A stretch of 64,000 nt of DNA from Devosia sp. XK-2 (lineage in GTDB: Bacteria; Pseudomonadota; Alphaproteobacteria; Rhizobiales; Devosiaceae): contig NZ_CP146608.1 in NCBI RefSeq assembly GCF_037113415.1, positions 888,501 through 952,500 on the forward strand, given 5' to 3'. The position numbers and the translations under genes were made by a program. Below, piece after piece: positions 9,165-18,445 of the stretch. The notes under the pieces are model-generated. The model had not been told where the DNA came from. It saw only the letters and a list, made by a program, of their open reading frames with translations, and ran no database searches. The first letter of the stretch is position 1, and the number at the start of each line of letters is the position of its first letter.

Positions 9165-9793
9165 AATCCCGCCCTCGCCAAAGCGTTCAGACAGGCTGCC
9201 GTGATGGCGCTACCACCCAGACGCCCCCGCACAATGGCATAGGGCACGCCGTAAGAATTGGCCGCCAGCGCGTCCTTGGATTCAGCGGCGCCGACAAAGC
9301 CGACCGGCATCCCCAGAATTGCGGCCGGCTTCGGAGCGCCATCGCGCAGCATTTCGAGCAGATGAAACAAGGCAGTCGGCGCATTGCCTATGGCGACGAC
9401 GGCGCCCTCGATATGCTCGTCCCAAAGATGCAGGGCAGCAGCCGAACGGGTATTGCCGATGCTCGTGGCGATGGCCGGTGTGCGCGGATCGCGCAGGGTG
9501 CAGATCACGGCATTGTCTGCCGGGAGCCTCGCGGCGGTGACGCCGCGTGCCACCATCTCCGCATCGCACAGGATTGGTGCGCCTGCATTGAGGGCGATGC
9601 GGGCAGCGGCGACGAAACCGGGGCTGAACATAAAATGCTGCGCCGCTTCGATCATCCCCGCGGCATGGATCATGCGGATGGCCAGTTCGGCCTCATCGCC
9701 GGCAAAGCCGGTCAGATCGGCCTCGGCACGAATGATGGAGAAGGACTGGCGATAGATGCTCTCGCCATCCTTGATGTAGTCATATTGGGTCAT
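9161..9793 (-). CDS. cobH: Precorrin-8X methylmutase CobH
   Basis: A 210-residue enzyme that moves a methyl group from C11 to C12 to form hydrogenobyrinate. The catalytic His of the family lies at residue 43 in AIRMIHAAGMIE. The conserved GNAPTALFHLLE and GMPVGFVGAAESK segments follow. The start at 9793 is chosen because it gives the family N-terminus (YDYIKDGESIYRQSFSIIR) and a 4-bp overlap with cobG. Confidence 0.95.
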   Translation of the reverse strand: MTQYDYIKDGESIYRQSFSIIRAEADLTGFAGDEAELAIRMIHAAGMIEAAQHFMFSPGFVAAARIALNAGAPILCDAEMVARGVTAARLPADNAVICTLRDPRTPAIATSIGNTRSAAALHLWDEHIEGAVVAIGNAPTALFHLLEMLRDGAPKPAAILGMPVGFVGAAESKDALAANSYGVPYAIVRGRLGGSAITAACLNALARAGL

Positions 9794-10971
9794 TGCCCGT
9801 CCTGAAATGGACCGGTGCCGGCAAAAAGCGCCGCCTCGTCCAGAAGTCTGCGAGGCGTATCGCCCGCCCGGCCATTGATGACAAGACCAATCCCGTCCGC
9901 CCGACCGACCAGGGTCATATCGGTGCTGCGTGGATGAGCGCAGCCCTTGCTGCAGCCCGATACGTGCAAATGCTGGCCCGGCGGGACATTTGGCGCGAGC
10001 CTGGCGGCAATCTTGCGGGCCGCGATGAGGCCGGATGCGCAACCCTTATTACCAATGCAGGCGCTGATGCGGCAGCGGGGATCGTTCGGATCGGTGATGA
10101 AGCCGAGCCGGGCCGCGCCTTCGATGAAATGATCCGGTGCATGGTCGACGAGTAGCGTGTGGTCCGGCGCCAGCCGCAATGTCGATAGGCCGGCACTTTC
10201 CGCCCTGTCGCAAAGCGCCACCAGAGCGGCGCTCTCCATTTGCCCGAAAGGCAGGGCCACGGCGCGGCAATGTCCTTGTGCCAGCGTCACTTTCGCCCGC
10301 CAGTCCTGCACAGGGTCGGCATCTGCATCGCGACCGACAGGTCCCGCAAACAGGTCGGTTGCCCGTGTGTCGGGGCCGATCGCGGCCAGGGCGCCGAGCA
10401 CGGCTATGGTGGTCGCGATAGCTGCGTCCTCATCCACGACCTGCGGCTTGCTGCCGCCCAGCGTGATGACCCAATGCTCCCCATCCTGGGCGACGAGCCG
10501 AATATCTGCCTTCAAGCGGTGCATCGACACCTGGCCAGCGCCGTCGAGCACAACGCTTACCTTTGGCCCAAGCCGTCCGGCAAACGCCTTGGCCGCCTCG
10601 CCGATCCGGCCGGCAAGCGCTCTGGGATCCGCCCGCTCCTGCGGATCGTTTCCGGCAATGGGCGATAGGTCAATGACAAGACCGCTTTCGACCTCGACTA
10701 TCTGCGAGGCGGCTTCTGCAAATATCTTTGCGGTATCAGGCCTTAGGCCGCGCACCTGCAAATTGCCCCGAGCGGTGATTTCAACCAATCCATTGCCATG
10801 AATCTGCGCCAGCCGCGCGATCTCCAAAAGCTGCCGGGGGGCGAGCACGCGCCGTGTCACGCGCAGGCGCGCCAACAAGCCATCGCCGGTTTGCATCGGC
10901 TCGTGCAGCGTCGGGCAGGCGCCGCGCCGGGCGGCGCCGAAAGAACCCACGATTGCGCCGAGCTGCGTCAC
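9790..10971 (-). CDS. cobG: Precorrin-3B synthase CobG
   Basis: A 393-residue member of the nitrite/sulfite reductase-like family. It uses a [4Fe-4S] cluster and O2 to make precorrin-3B, so it marks the aerobic (late cobalt insertion) pathway. The N-terminal ferredoxin-like half includes RRGACPTLHEPM. The cluster cysteines lie in CRISACIGNKGCASG and VSGCSKGCAHP near the C-terminus. The start is GTG at 10971, preceded by AGGTGAG; no ATG gives a comparable N-terminus. The longer open frame upstream overlaps cobF and is not credible. Confidence 0.92.
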   Translation of the reverse strand: MTQLGAIVGSFGAARRGACPTLHEPMQTGDGLLARLRVTRRVLAPRQLLEIARLAQIHGNGLVEITARGNLQVRGLRPDTAKIFAEAASQIVEVESGLVIDLSPIAGNDPQERADPRALAGRIGEAAKAFAGRLGPKVSVVLDGAGQVSMHRLKADIRLVAQDGEHWVITLGGSKPQVVDEDAAIATTIAVLGALAAIGPDTRATDLFAGPVGRDADADPVQDWRAKVTLAQGHCRAVALPFGQMESAALVALCDRAESAGLSTLRLAPDHTLLVDHAPDHFIEGAARLGFITDPNDPRCRISACIGNKGCASGLIAARKIAARLAPNVPPGQHLHVSGCSKGCAHPRSTDMTLVGRADGIGLVINGRAGDTPRRLLDEAALFAGTGPFQDGQ

Positions 10972-11026
10972 ACCGAACTCACCTGTCCTGCATAAATGCA
11001 ATTCTATCAGCCTGCGCGCAGCAGGA

Positions 11027-11755
11027 CTACTCCGGCCTGCGCAGGAGATAGGTGTCCATGATCCAGCCATGACGCTGGCGGGCGAGCGTGCGCTTTTCCA
11101 CGATCGTTTCGGCAACGTCGCCCAATCGTCCGGCCACCAGGATTTCATCGGGTGAGCCAAGATAGGCGCCCCAGAAGACTTCGAGGTTCGGATCGGCCTC
11201 GCGGAACGCCATCTGCCCATCGAGCATCACGACCGTGTCCGTTTCGACCCGGCCCAAGCGGCGTCCGGTGGTGACCAGTACCGGCTCGCCGATGCGGTTG
11301 AGCGTGATGCCATGCGCGGCGGTGAGTGCCTGGATAGCAGTGATGCCGGGTACCACTTCCACCTCTATGGGCTCGGAAACGTATTCGAGAATGCGCAAGG
11401 TGGAATCGTAAAGGCTCGGATCGCCCCAAACCAGAAAGGCCCCCGTGCCATCGGCCGGTATGTCCGAGATGAGAAGGGCATAAATATCGGCGAGGGCCTG
11501 GTGCCAGTCGGCGACGCCTTGGCCATAATCGGCACTCTGCGCGTCGCGGCGCGGCACCATATAGCCGATCTGGCGCGGATTGGGCTTGCGGACAAAACGG
11601 GCAATAATGCTGCGGCGTATGTCGGCCAGGTCGGACTTATTGGCACCCTTTTCCGGCACGAACAGCACATCGGCCCGGTTTAGCGCTTCCACGGCGCCGA
11701 CGGTCAGATGTTCGGCACTGCCCATGCCGATCCCGATGACAAGAATGGTTTTCAT
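11027..11755 (-). CDS. cobF: Precorrin-6A synthase (deacetylating) CobF
   Basis: A 242-residue tetrapyrrole methylase that methylates C1 of precorrin-5 and releases acetate. It starts MKTILVIGIGMGSAEHLTV and has VWGDPSLYDSTLRILEYV and VVPGITAIQALTAAHGITLN. It is the first cob gene of the operon, separated from cobG by 55 bp, whereas all later junctions overlap. Upstream, 64 bp separate it from putR on the same strand; no cobalamin riboswitch can be recognised there. Confidence 0.94.
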   Translation of the reverse strand: MKTILVIGIGMGSAEHLTVGAVEALNRADVLFVPEKGANKSDLADIRRSIIARFVRKPNPRQIGYMVPRRDAQSADYGQGVADWHQALADIYALLISDIPADGTGAFLVWGDPSLYDSTLRILEYVSEPIEVEVVPGITAIQALTAAHGITLNRIGEPVLVTTGRRLGRVETDTVVMLDGQMAFREADPNLEVFWGAYLGSPDEILVAGRLGDVAETIVEKRTLARQRHGWIMDTYLLRRPE

Positions 11756-11819
11756 GGCTGGCCCTCGAACCAGTGATTATCTGGAAATGGCAGACCCTCA
11801 AAGCCCTGGCAAGGCAATG

Positions 11820-12287
11820 CTATTCTGCATCGTCCTTGACCGCTTCCATGGATACATGGGTCGATGTATGTGCCACATGGGGCAAGGCGGAAATCTTCTC
11901 GCCCAGCACCTCGCGGTAAGCGGCAATGTCCTTGGTGCGCACCTTGAGCAGATAGTCGAAGCTGGAGGCGATCATATGCGCCTGCTCGACCTCGGGCAGC
12001 GCGCGCACGGCCTTGTTGAAAGCGTCCAGCGCGGCCTTACGCGTGTCGCTCAGGCGCACCTCGACAAAGGCCACATGCGGCAGGCCCAGACGGGTCGGAT
12101 CGATAACCGCGCGATAACCCAGAATATAGCCCTCCTGCTCGAGGCGCTTTATGCGCGCCTGGCAAGGCGTTTTGGAGAGATTTACCCGACGGCTCAACTC
12201 GGCCACACTGATGCGGCCATTGCTGGCCAATTCGGCAATGATGCGCTTGTCGATATGGTCCAATAGACTGGCAGATGGTGATTTCAT
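11820..12287 (-). CDS. putR: Lrp/AsnC-family regulator, PutR-like
   Basis: A 155-residue regulator with an N-terminal helix-turn-helix (LDHIDKRIIAELASNGRISVAELSRRVNLSKTPC) and a C-terminal RAM ligand-binding domain. It is transcribed divergently from putA. In alphaproteobacteria the Lrp-type PutR activates putA in response to proline, so the neighbourhood supports that role. ATG 12287 is preferred because GAGTGA sits 7 bp upstream; ATG 12314 would add nine residues but lacks a Shine-Dalgarno sequence. Confidence 0.88.
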   Translation of the reverse strand: MKSPSASLLDHIDKRIIAELASNGRISVAELSRRVNLSKTPCQARIKRLEQEGYILGYRAVIDPTRLGLPHVAFVEVRLSDTRKAALDAFNKAVRALPEVEQAHMIASSFDYLLKVRTKDIAAYREVLGEKISALPHVAHTSTHVSMEAVKDDAE

Positions 12288-12407
12288 AGGAATTTCACTC
12301 AGTATCAAGCTCATCTGAGAGCAAAGAGACTGGAAAGTGTTACCAGATAGGGCGAAACGACTAAAGCACTTCTGGCATCATGGCTCTGTTCACCAGGATT
12401 GACGCTC

Positions 12408-15400
12408 ATGCCGGAAACTTCGCCCCGCCAACACCTTCGCGACAGGCTCTATGCCGACGAAACCCTTCTTGTTCACGATCTTATCGTCGAGACCGGCCTT
12501 GACGAGGCCGAGCGTGACCGGATTTCGGGCAGGGCCGTGGACCTCGTTGAAGCCGTGCGGGCCAGCACCAGACTCGGGCTTATGGAGAGCTTTCTGGCCG
12601 AATATGGCCTGGACAGCGAAGAAGGTCTGGCGCTGATGTCGCTGGCCGAAGCGTTACTTCGCGTGCCGGACAGCGAGACCGTCGATGCTCTCATCCATGA
12701 CAAGATCGGTGGTGCCGATTGGACCGCTCATTTTGGCGGCTCCGAAAGCCCCCTGGTCAATTTCTCGTCCTGGGCGCTGAGCCTGACATCCGACGTGCTG
12801 GGCGATCCAGAGATTGCACCGAAATCCGCGCTTCGCCGCGCCGTGGCCCGTTTGGGCGAGCCGGTGATCCGAACCGCCGTCAGCCATGCCATGCGGCTGC
12901 TGGGCGGCCAGTTCGTGTTCGGGCGGACCATTGAGGAGGCCATCGTCCATGCCAGGAAGCCCGAAGCGCTCGGCTACCGTTATTCCTACGACATGTTGGG
13001 TGAGGCGGCACGCACGGCGGCCGATGCGCGCCGCTATTTCGATGCCTATCTCAATGCCATCAACGCGCTGGCGCCGCATTGCATCCATGGCTCGGTACGG
13101 GATAATCCCGGCATTTCGGTCAAGCTAAGCGCATTGCACCCGCGCTATGAGGTCGCGCAGCGCCACCGGGTCATGACCGAACTGGTCCAGGCCACGCGCC
13201 AACTCGCCCTGGCTGCCGCCAAGGCGAATATGGGTTTCAATATCGACGCCGAGGAAGCCGATCGGCTTGATCTGTCGCTCGACGTGATCGAGGCCGTGCT
13301 GGAAACGCCGGAGTTGGCTGGTTGGAACGGCTTTGGTGTCGTGGTTCAGGCCTATGGTAAGCGGGTGCTGCCACTGATCGACTGGCTGGAAGCCTTGGCG
13401 GCCAGACTGGACCGGCGCATCATGGTGCGCCTGGTTAAGGGCGCCTATTGGGATGCCGAGATCAAGCGTGCGCAGGTGATGGGGCTGCCCGGCTATCCGG
13501 TCTATACCCGCAAGGCCGCAACCGATGTGAGCTATATCGCGGCGGCACGCAGGCTGTTCGACGCCGCCCATATCTATCCGCAGTTTGCCACGCATAATGC
13601 GCATACGGCGGCGGCCGTGCTGCATCTGGCTGCGGAAGCGGGCCGGTCCAATGACAGCTATGAATTCCAGCGCCTGCATGGCATGGGCGAGCAACTGCAT
13701 GAAGTGCTGCGCAAGAACCACAAGACCACCACCCGTATCTATGCGCCGGTCGGTGCGCACAAGGACCTCCTGGCCTATCTGGTGCGCCGCCTGCTCGAGA
13801 ACGGCGCCAACGGCTCTTTTGTCTATCAGATCGCCGATGAGGATATTCCGGCCGCCAAGGTTGCCGAAGACCCCATCGGAAAACTGCTGGCTTTGGGACA
13901 GGCTATTCCCAACGCGGCCATTGCCCCGCCGGAGCGCATTTTCGGCGAGCGCCGGAACTCCCAGGGGCTTGACCTGACCGACCCCATTGCCTTCGGGGCC
14001 ATGGAAGATGCGCGCGGCACGTTTGCCGGCGCGCAATGGCGAGCCGCGCCGCTCGGCGCCATGATTGCGGGCAACGGAACTGCCGAACGGGTGATCAACC
14101 CGGCCAGATATGGCGACTTTGTTGGCAGTGTTGCCGAAGCCAGCGCCACACAAGTTGATGAGGCTGTAGTGGCGGCAGCGAGCTCGACCTGGGCGATGGT
14201 GCCCGTGGCCGAGCGGACCGCCGTAATGCGACGTGTCGCGGATCTCTACGAGGCCAATAGCGCCGAATTCTTCGCCCTGCTCGCGCGTGAAGCTGGGAAA
14301 ACCTGGGCCGATGCGGTGGCCGAGTTGCGCGAGGCGGTGGACTTCCTGCGCTATTATGCCGATGAGGCCGGCAAATTGACGGCACCGCCACGCGGGCCTT
14401 TTGTCTGTATTTCGCCCTGGAACTTTCCGCTCGCCATTTTTACCGGGCAGATCGCCGCTGCGCTGGTAGCGGGCAATCCAGTTCTCGCCAAGCCCGCGCC
14501 GCAGACGCCTCTTGTCGCTTTCCGCGCTGTGCAATTGATGCATGAGGCCGGTGTGCCCGCAGACGCGCTGCAACTCCTGCCGGGTGGCCCGGCGGTCGGC
14601 GCCCGGCTGACATCCAATCCGTCGGTCGCCGGTATCGCCTTTACCGGCTCACTGCCGACGGCGAGGCGGATCGAGCAAGCCATGGCCGAGCATCTCTCGC
14701 CCCATGCCCCATTGATTGCCGAGACGGGCGGCTTGAACGCGATGGTGGTCGATACCACCGCGCTGACGGAACAGGCGGTTCGCGACATTATTGCCTCGGC
14801 CTTCCAGTCCGCGGGGCAAAGGTGCTCGGCGCTGCGCGTTCTCTACGTCCAGGAGGACGTTTATGAACATACTCTGAACATGCTCAGGGGTGCGATGGAT
14901 GAGCTGGTACTGGGAGACCCCTGGAACCTCTCGACCGATGTCGGCCCGATCATCGATGCGACGGCCCGCGATAAGATCATGGCCTATATCGAGGCACGGA
15001 AGGATCGCGTCCTGCATCAATTGCGCGCGCCCGAGGGCGGCACTTTCGTGGCGCCCACAGTGCTCAAAGTGAGCGGCATCCAAGAGATGCCTGAGGAAAT
15101 ATTCGGCCCGGTGCTGCATGTGGCAACATTCAAGGGCGACGAGCTCCCCAGGGTCATTGCGGCCATCAATGCCTCCGGCTACGGCCTGACCTTTGGCATG
15201 CATACCCGCATTTCCTCGCGCGTGAAACGGCTGACCGAAATGGTCCATGCCGGCAATATCTATGTGAACCGCAACCAGATCGGCGCCGTTGTCGGCAGCC
15301 AACCCTTCGGTGGCGAGGGTCTGTCGGGAACGGGCCCCAAGGCGGGCGGGCCGCACTATTTGCCGCGCTTCACCCAGGGTGGCAGCGACCTGCAGGACGG

Positions 15401-15779
15401 CGTGCGGGACCTGCCCGGCCCGACCGGCGAGAACAATTGTCTGCATGTCGCGCCGCGCGGCACGCTTTTGTGCCTGGGGCCGACGGCTGATGACGTGGCG
15501 GCGCAGATTGAAATAGCCAAAAAGGCCGGCTGCCGGGCCGAAACGGCCCCAATGGATATCGAGCGGCTCCAATCGGGAAGTCAGTTCGACGCGGTCGCCT
15601 GGTTCGGCGATGATGCAGAGCTCAAGGCCATCCGCCTTGCCTTGAGCCAGCGGACAGGGGCGCTAGTCCCGATCATCTCGGGACCGCAGGATATCGGCCG
15701 CCTGCAATTGGAGCGGCATGTCTGTATCGACACCACTGCCGCCGGTGGCAATGCCTCGCTCATAGCCGCGGCGGGCTGA
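12408..15779 (+). CDS. putA: Bifunctional proline dehydrogenase / P5C dehydrogenase PutA
   Basis: This 1123-residue enzyme oxidises proline to glutamate with FAD and then NAD+. The proline dehydrogenase barrel carries YRYSYDMLGEAARTAADA (about residue 188), GISVKLSALHPRY (about 234) and YAPVGAHKDLLAYLVRRLLE (about 445). The aldehyde dehydrogenase half has ETGGLNAMVVD (about 774) and the catalytic Cys in QSAGQRCSALR (about 804). There is no N-terminal ribbon-helix-helix domain, so it should not repress its own gene. About 140 extra C-terminal residues end in ERHVCIDTTAAGGNASL, as in type-B PutAs. ATG 12408 follows an AGGA. Confidence 0.96.
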   Translation: MPETSPRQHLRDRLYADETLLVHDLIVETGLDEAERDRISGRAVDLVEAVRASTRLGLMESFLAEYGLDSEEGLALMSLAEALLRVPDSETVDALIHDKIGGADWTAHFGGSESPLVNFSSWALSLTSDVLGDPEIAPKSALRRAVARLGEPVIRTAVSHAMRLLGGQFVFGRTIEEAIVHARKPEALGYRYSYDMLGEAARTAADARRYFDAYLNAINALAPHCIHGSVRDNPGISVKLSALHPRYEVAQRHRVMTELVQATRQLALAAAKANMGFNIDAEEADRLDLSLDVIEAVLETPELAGWNGFGVVVQAYGKRVLPLIDWLEALAARLDRRIMVRLVKGAYWDAEIKRAQVMGLPGYPVYTRKAATDVSYIAAARRLFDAAHIYPQFATHNAHTAAAVLHLAAEAGRSNDSYEFQRLHGMGEQLHEVLRKNHKTTTRIYAPVGAHKDLLAYLVRRLLENGANGSFVYQIADEDIPAAKVAEDPIGKLLALGQAIPNAAIAPPERIFGERRNSQGLDLTDPIAFGAMEDARGTFAGAQWRAAPLGAMIAGNGTAERVINPARYGDFVGSVAEASATQVDEAVVAAASSTWAMVPVAERTAVMRRVADLYEANSAEFFALLAREAGKTWADAVAELREAVDFLRYYADEAGKLTAPPRGPFVCISPWNFPLAIFTGQIAAALVAGNPVLAKPAPQTPLVAFRAVQLMHEAGVPADALQLLPGGPAVGARLTSNPSVAGIAFTGSLPTARRIEQAMAEHLSPHAPLIAETGGLNAMVVDTTALTEQAVRDIIASAFQSAGQRCSALRVLYVQEDVYEHTLNMLRGAMDELVLGDPWNLSTDVGPIIDATARDKIMAYIEARKDRVLHQLRAPEGGTFVAPTVLKVSGIQEMPEEIFGPVLHVATFKGDELPRVIAAINASGYGLTFGMHTRISSRVKRLTEMVHAGNIYVNRNQIGAVVGSQPFGGEGLSGTGPKAGGPHYLPRFTQGGSDLQDGVRDLPGPTGENNCLHVAPRGTLLCLGPTADDVAAQIEIAKKAGCRAETAPMDIERLQSGSQFDAVAWFGDDAELKAIRLALSQRTGALVPIISGPQDIGRLQLERHVCIDTTAAGGNASLIAAAG

Positions 15780-15795
15780 CTTCGGCAGCAATGAA

Positions 15796-15827
15796 AAAGG
15801 CCCGCAGGGGCAATCCCGCGGGCCTTT
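15796..15827. terminator. Bidirectional terminator hairpin after putA
   Basis: AAAGGCCCGC (15796-15805) pairs perfectly with GCGGGCCTTT (15818-15827), and the loop can pair further (GGG/CCC). It lies between the convergent putA (+) and the binding-protein gene (-). With A-rich sequence before it and T-rich sequence after it, it can act on both strands. Confidence 0.8.
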
Positions 15828-15845
15828 GCGCCTTATTCCGAACGA

Positions 15846-17426
15846 TTACTCAGCGATTTCCGCGTCGCGGAAATAGGGCACGTTGAGCGGCGAGCGCCAG
15901 AAGCCGGTCACCTCCGGGCTCATCATCATGTAATTGTAGCGGTGGTACTGTGGCAGGATGACGTGGTCGTTCATCAAAATGGCCTCGGCCTCGCGCATGG
16001 CATCGCGCGATGCCGCCTCGTCCGACGCGGACTTGGCCGCTTCAATGGCAGCGTCGTAATCGGCATTGGACCAGTTATTGAGGTTATTGGCGCTGCCCGA
16101 CACGAAATTGTCGAGGAAGGTCATGGGGTGCGGATAGTCGGCGCCCCAGCCCATCTGGGCGATCTGGTATTCGACCTTCTGCACTTCCGGATAATAGACC
16201 TGCCACTCGGTCGCCTGGATGGCGACATCGATATTGAGGTTTTCCTTCCACATCTGCTGAATGGCTTCGAGCAGCTTCTCGATCGGCGGCGAGGAATAGG
16301 TCACGTAAAGGGTTTCGGGGAAACCTTCGCCATTGGGATAGCCGGCCTCGGCCAGCTCGGCCTGCGCGCCTTCGACGTCCGCAGTCTCCGACAGACCGAA
16401 GTTGTCGCGGCCATCGGTAAAGTCCTCACCGGCAAGACCCATGCCCGGGGGCACGAGGCCAAGGGCCGGGGTGTCCGCCGACTGCAGCACGAATTCGATG
16501 ATCTCCGAGCGATCGATGGCCATCGAGAGGGCCTTGCGGACATGGAGATTATCGAGCGGGGCCTGATGCGGGTTGAAGAAGGCATAGGTCGTGCCCAGGG
16601 CCGGCACGATCATAAAGGCGTCCGATTCTACCGAGAGACGCGGAATTTCGGGGGCAGGGACGGCCTCGATGCCATCGACATCGCCGGCTTCGAAGGCCGC
16701 CAGCGCCGTCGCCGGATCGGGGATCAGGCGGAAGGTGAGCTTATCGAGGCTGACTTCGTCGGCGGCGTAATAGTTCGGGTTCTTCTCGAACACGACCGAC
16801 TCGCCCTGATTGAATTCGGTGACGCGGAATGGGCCGGTGCCGATGAAGGTCGCCGGATCGCGGGTCCAGCCTTCCGGATCGGCCGAGACCACATCTTCGC
16901 GGACCGGATAGAAGGTCGGATAGTTGAGCAATTGCAGCATATAGGGCACGCGCTGCTTGAGGGTGAAGGTCAGCGTCTTGTCATCGGGCGCTGAGACCGC
17001 GATGGCCTCGGCATCACCACCGCCAAAAGCCTCTTCGGCGCCGACGATGTGATAGAGCATCTGCGAGTTCATTGCGCCCGAAGCTGGATCGAGTACGCGC
17101 TTCCAGGCATAGACGAAATCGGACGACTTGACCGGCTCGCCATCGGACCACAGCGCATCGCGCAGGTGGAACGTGTAGGTCAGGCCGTCCTCGGAAATAT
17201 CCCAGCTCTCGGCCAGGGCCGGGACCACTTCGCCTTCGGCATCGAGACGCACAAGGCCCTCAAAGGTATTGCCGATAATGGGCGCGGCAAAGGTTTCGGC
17301 CGTGGTGCCCGGATCGTATTTGGCGCTTTCATTGTTGACGACATAGGTCAATTCGCCAGCGGCAAAGACGCCGCCGGTGGTGGCCAGAAATGCCGCCGTC
17401 ATCAGCGGCAGAACCATTGTCTTCAT
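15846..17426 (-). CDS. Oligopeptide ABC transporter substrate-binding protein (OppA-like, SBP family 5)
   Basis: A 526-residue periplasmic binding protein with a Sec signal (MKTMVLPLMTAAFLATTGGVFAA) and the family-5 sequence GLTYTFHLRDALWSDGEPV near residue 85. The mature start GELTYVVNNESAKYDPGTTAETFA resembles E. coli OppA and MppA, so oligopeptides are the likely cargo. ATG 17426 is preceded by AGGAGAG. It is the last gene of the oppB-C-D-F-A order, unlike the usual A-first order, and ends at the terminator shared with putA. Confidence 0.9.
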   Translation of the reverse strand: MKTMVLPLMTAAFLATTGGVFAAGELTYVVNNESAKYDPGTTAETFAAPIIGNTFEGLVRLDAEGEVVPALAESWDISEDGLTYTFHLRDALWSDGEPVKSSDFVYAWKRVLDPASGAMNSQMLYHIVGAEEAFGGGDAEAIAVSAPDDKTLTFTLKQRVPYMLQLLNYPTFYPVREDVVSADPEGWTRDPATFIGTGPFRVTEFNQGESVVFEKNPNYYAADEVSLDKLTFRLIPDPATALAAFEAGDVDGIEAVPAPEIPRLSVESDAFMIVPALGTTYAFFNPHQAPLDNLHVRKALSMAIDRSEIIEFVLQSADTPALGLVPPGMGLAGEDFTDGRDNFGLSETADVEGAQAELAEAGYPNGEGFPETLYVTYSSPPIEKLLEAIQQMWKENLNIDVAIQATEWQVYYPEVQKVEYQIAQMGWGADYPHPMTFLDNFVSGSANNLNNWSNADYDAAIEAAKSASDEAASRDAMREAEAILMNDHVILPQYHRYNYMMMSPEVTGFWRSPLNVPYFRDAEIAE

Positions 17427-17452
17427 TCTCGTTCTCTCCTTTTGTTGGGACC

Positions 17453-18445
17453 TTAGGTCCCGGTTGATTGTTGCGCCAGTTCCCCGGCGAAATGGCAGGC
17501 GGAAAGGTGTCCGCCACCGACATCGGTGAGTGGCGGATCGACCTTTGCGCAGATGTCTTTGGCCATGGGGCAACGCGTGCGGAAACGACATCCCGAGGGA
17601 ATATCGATCGGGCTCGGTATTTCGCCCTGCATCGGCTCGACGGCCCGCGCCGCTGCCGGATCGGGCACCGGAATGGCGCTGAGCAAGGCCCGCGTATAGG
17701 GGTGGCTGGGGCGGTGATAGAGATCGGCGCTGGAGGCCAGTTCGACGATCCGGCCCAGATACATCACCCCGATGCGGTCCGAGATATGCCGGACCATGGA
17801 AAGGTCGTGGGTGATGAAAAGGTAAGTCAGCCCGAGTTCGGCCTGCAGGTCCTCAAGCATGTTGACCACCTGCGCCTGCACCGACACGTCGAGCGCCGAA
17901 ATCGGCTCGTCGCAAATGACGAGGTCGGGTTCCAGTGCAATGGCGCGGGCAATGCCGATACGCTGCCTCTGGCCGCCGGAGAATTCATGCGCAAAGCGAG
18001 CGGCCGAATCTGCCGGCAGGCCGACGCGGTCGAGCAGGTCGGCAACTTTCTTGCGGCGCTCGGCCGGCGTACCAAGCCCGGCAATGTCCAGCGGCTCGGC
18101 GATCAGCTCACCCACGCTCATGCGCGGGTTGAGACTGGCATAGGGGTCCTGAAAGATCATCTGCACGCGGCGGCGGAATGCGCCGATCTGGCGATCGCCC
18201 GCCTTGCCGACTTCCTCGCCGTCGAAGACGATGCTGCCCGAAGTCGGCTCGTGCAGCCGGATAACCGTGCGCGCCAGGGTCGACTTGCCGCAGCCGGACT
18301 CTCCAACCAGGCCCAGCGTTTCGCCCTTGATCAGATCGAGATCGACACCATCGACGGCCCGCAGGACCGGCTTAGGGGTAAAAGGCGCAGATGGCAGGCG
18401 GAAATGCTTATGCAGGCCACGCAACTGGAGGAGTGGTCGGGTCAT
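17453..18445 (-). CDS. Oligopeptide ABC transporter ATPase (OppF-like)
   Basis: A 330-residue ATPase with Walker A GESGCGKST, signature FSGGQRQR, Walker B LVICDEP and a C-terminal oligopeptide-transporter extension (GCRFRTRCPMAKDIC) that in relatives binds an Fe-S cluster. The first residues LQLRGLHKHFRLP and the position after the OppD-like gene identify it as the F subunit. Its start overlaps the upstream stop by 4 bp. Confidence 0.92.
   Translation of the reverse strand: MTRPLLQLRGLHKHFRLPSAPFTPKPVLRAVDGVDLDLIKGETLGLVGESGCGKSTLARTVIRLHEPTSGSIVFDGEEVGKAGDRQIGAFRRRVQMIFQDPYASLNPRMSVGELIAEPLDIAGLGTPAERRKKVADLLDRVGLPADSAARFAHEFSGGQRQRIGIARAIALEPDLVICDEPISALDVSVQAQVVNMLEDLQAELGLTYLFITHDLSMVRHISDRIGVMYLGRIVELASSADLYHRPSHPYTRALLSAIPVPDPAAARAVEPMQGEIPSPIDIPSGCRFRTRCPMAKDICAKVDPPLTDVGGGHLSACHFAGELAQQSTGT

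Noticed and set aside
11756..12407. Cobalamin riboswitch or B12 box before cobF
   Set aside because: The gap is 64 bp and no conserved B12-box-like sequence was seen; upstream sequence is putR coding.
13125..14573. Open frame of 482 codons on the minus strand inside putA
   Set aside because: Antisense to conserved PutA domains, with no recognisable motif or ribosome-binding site.
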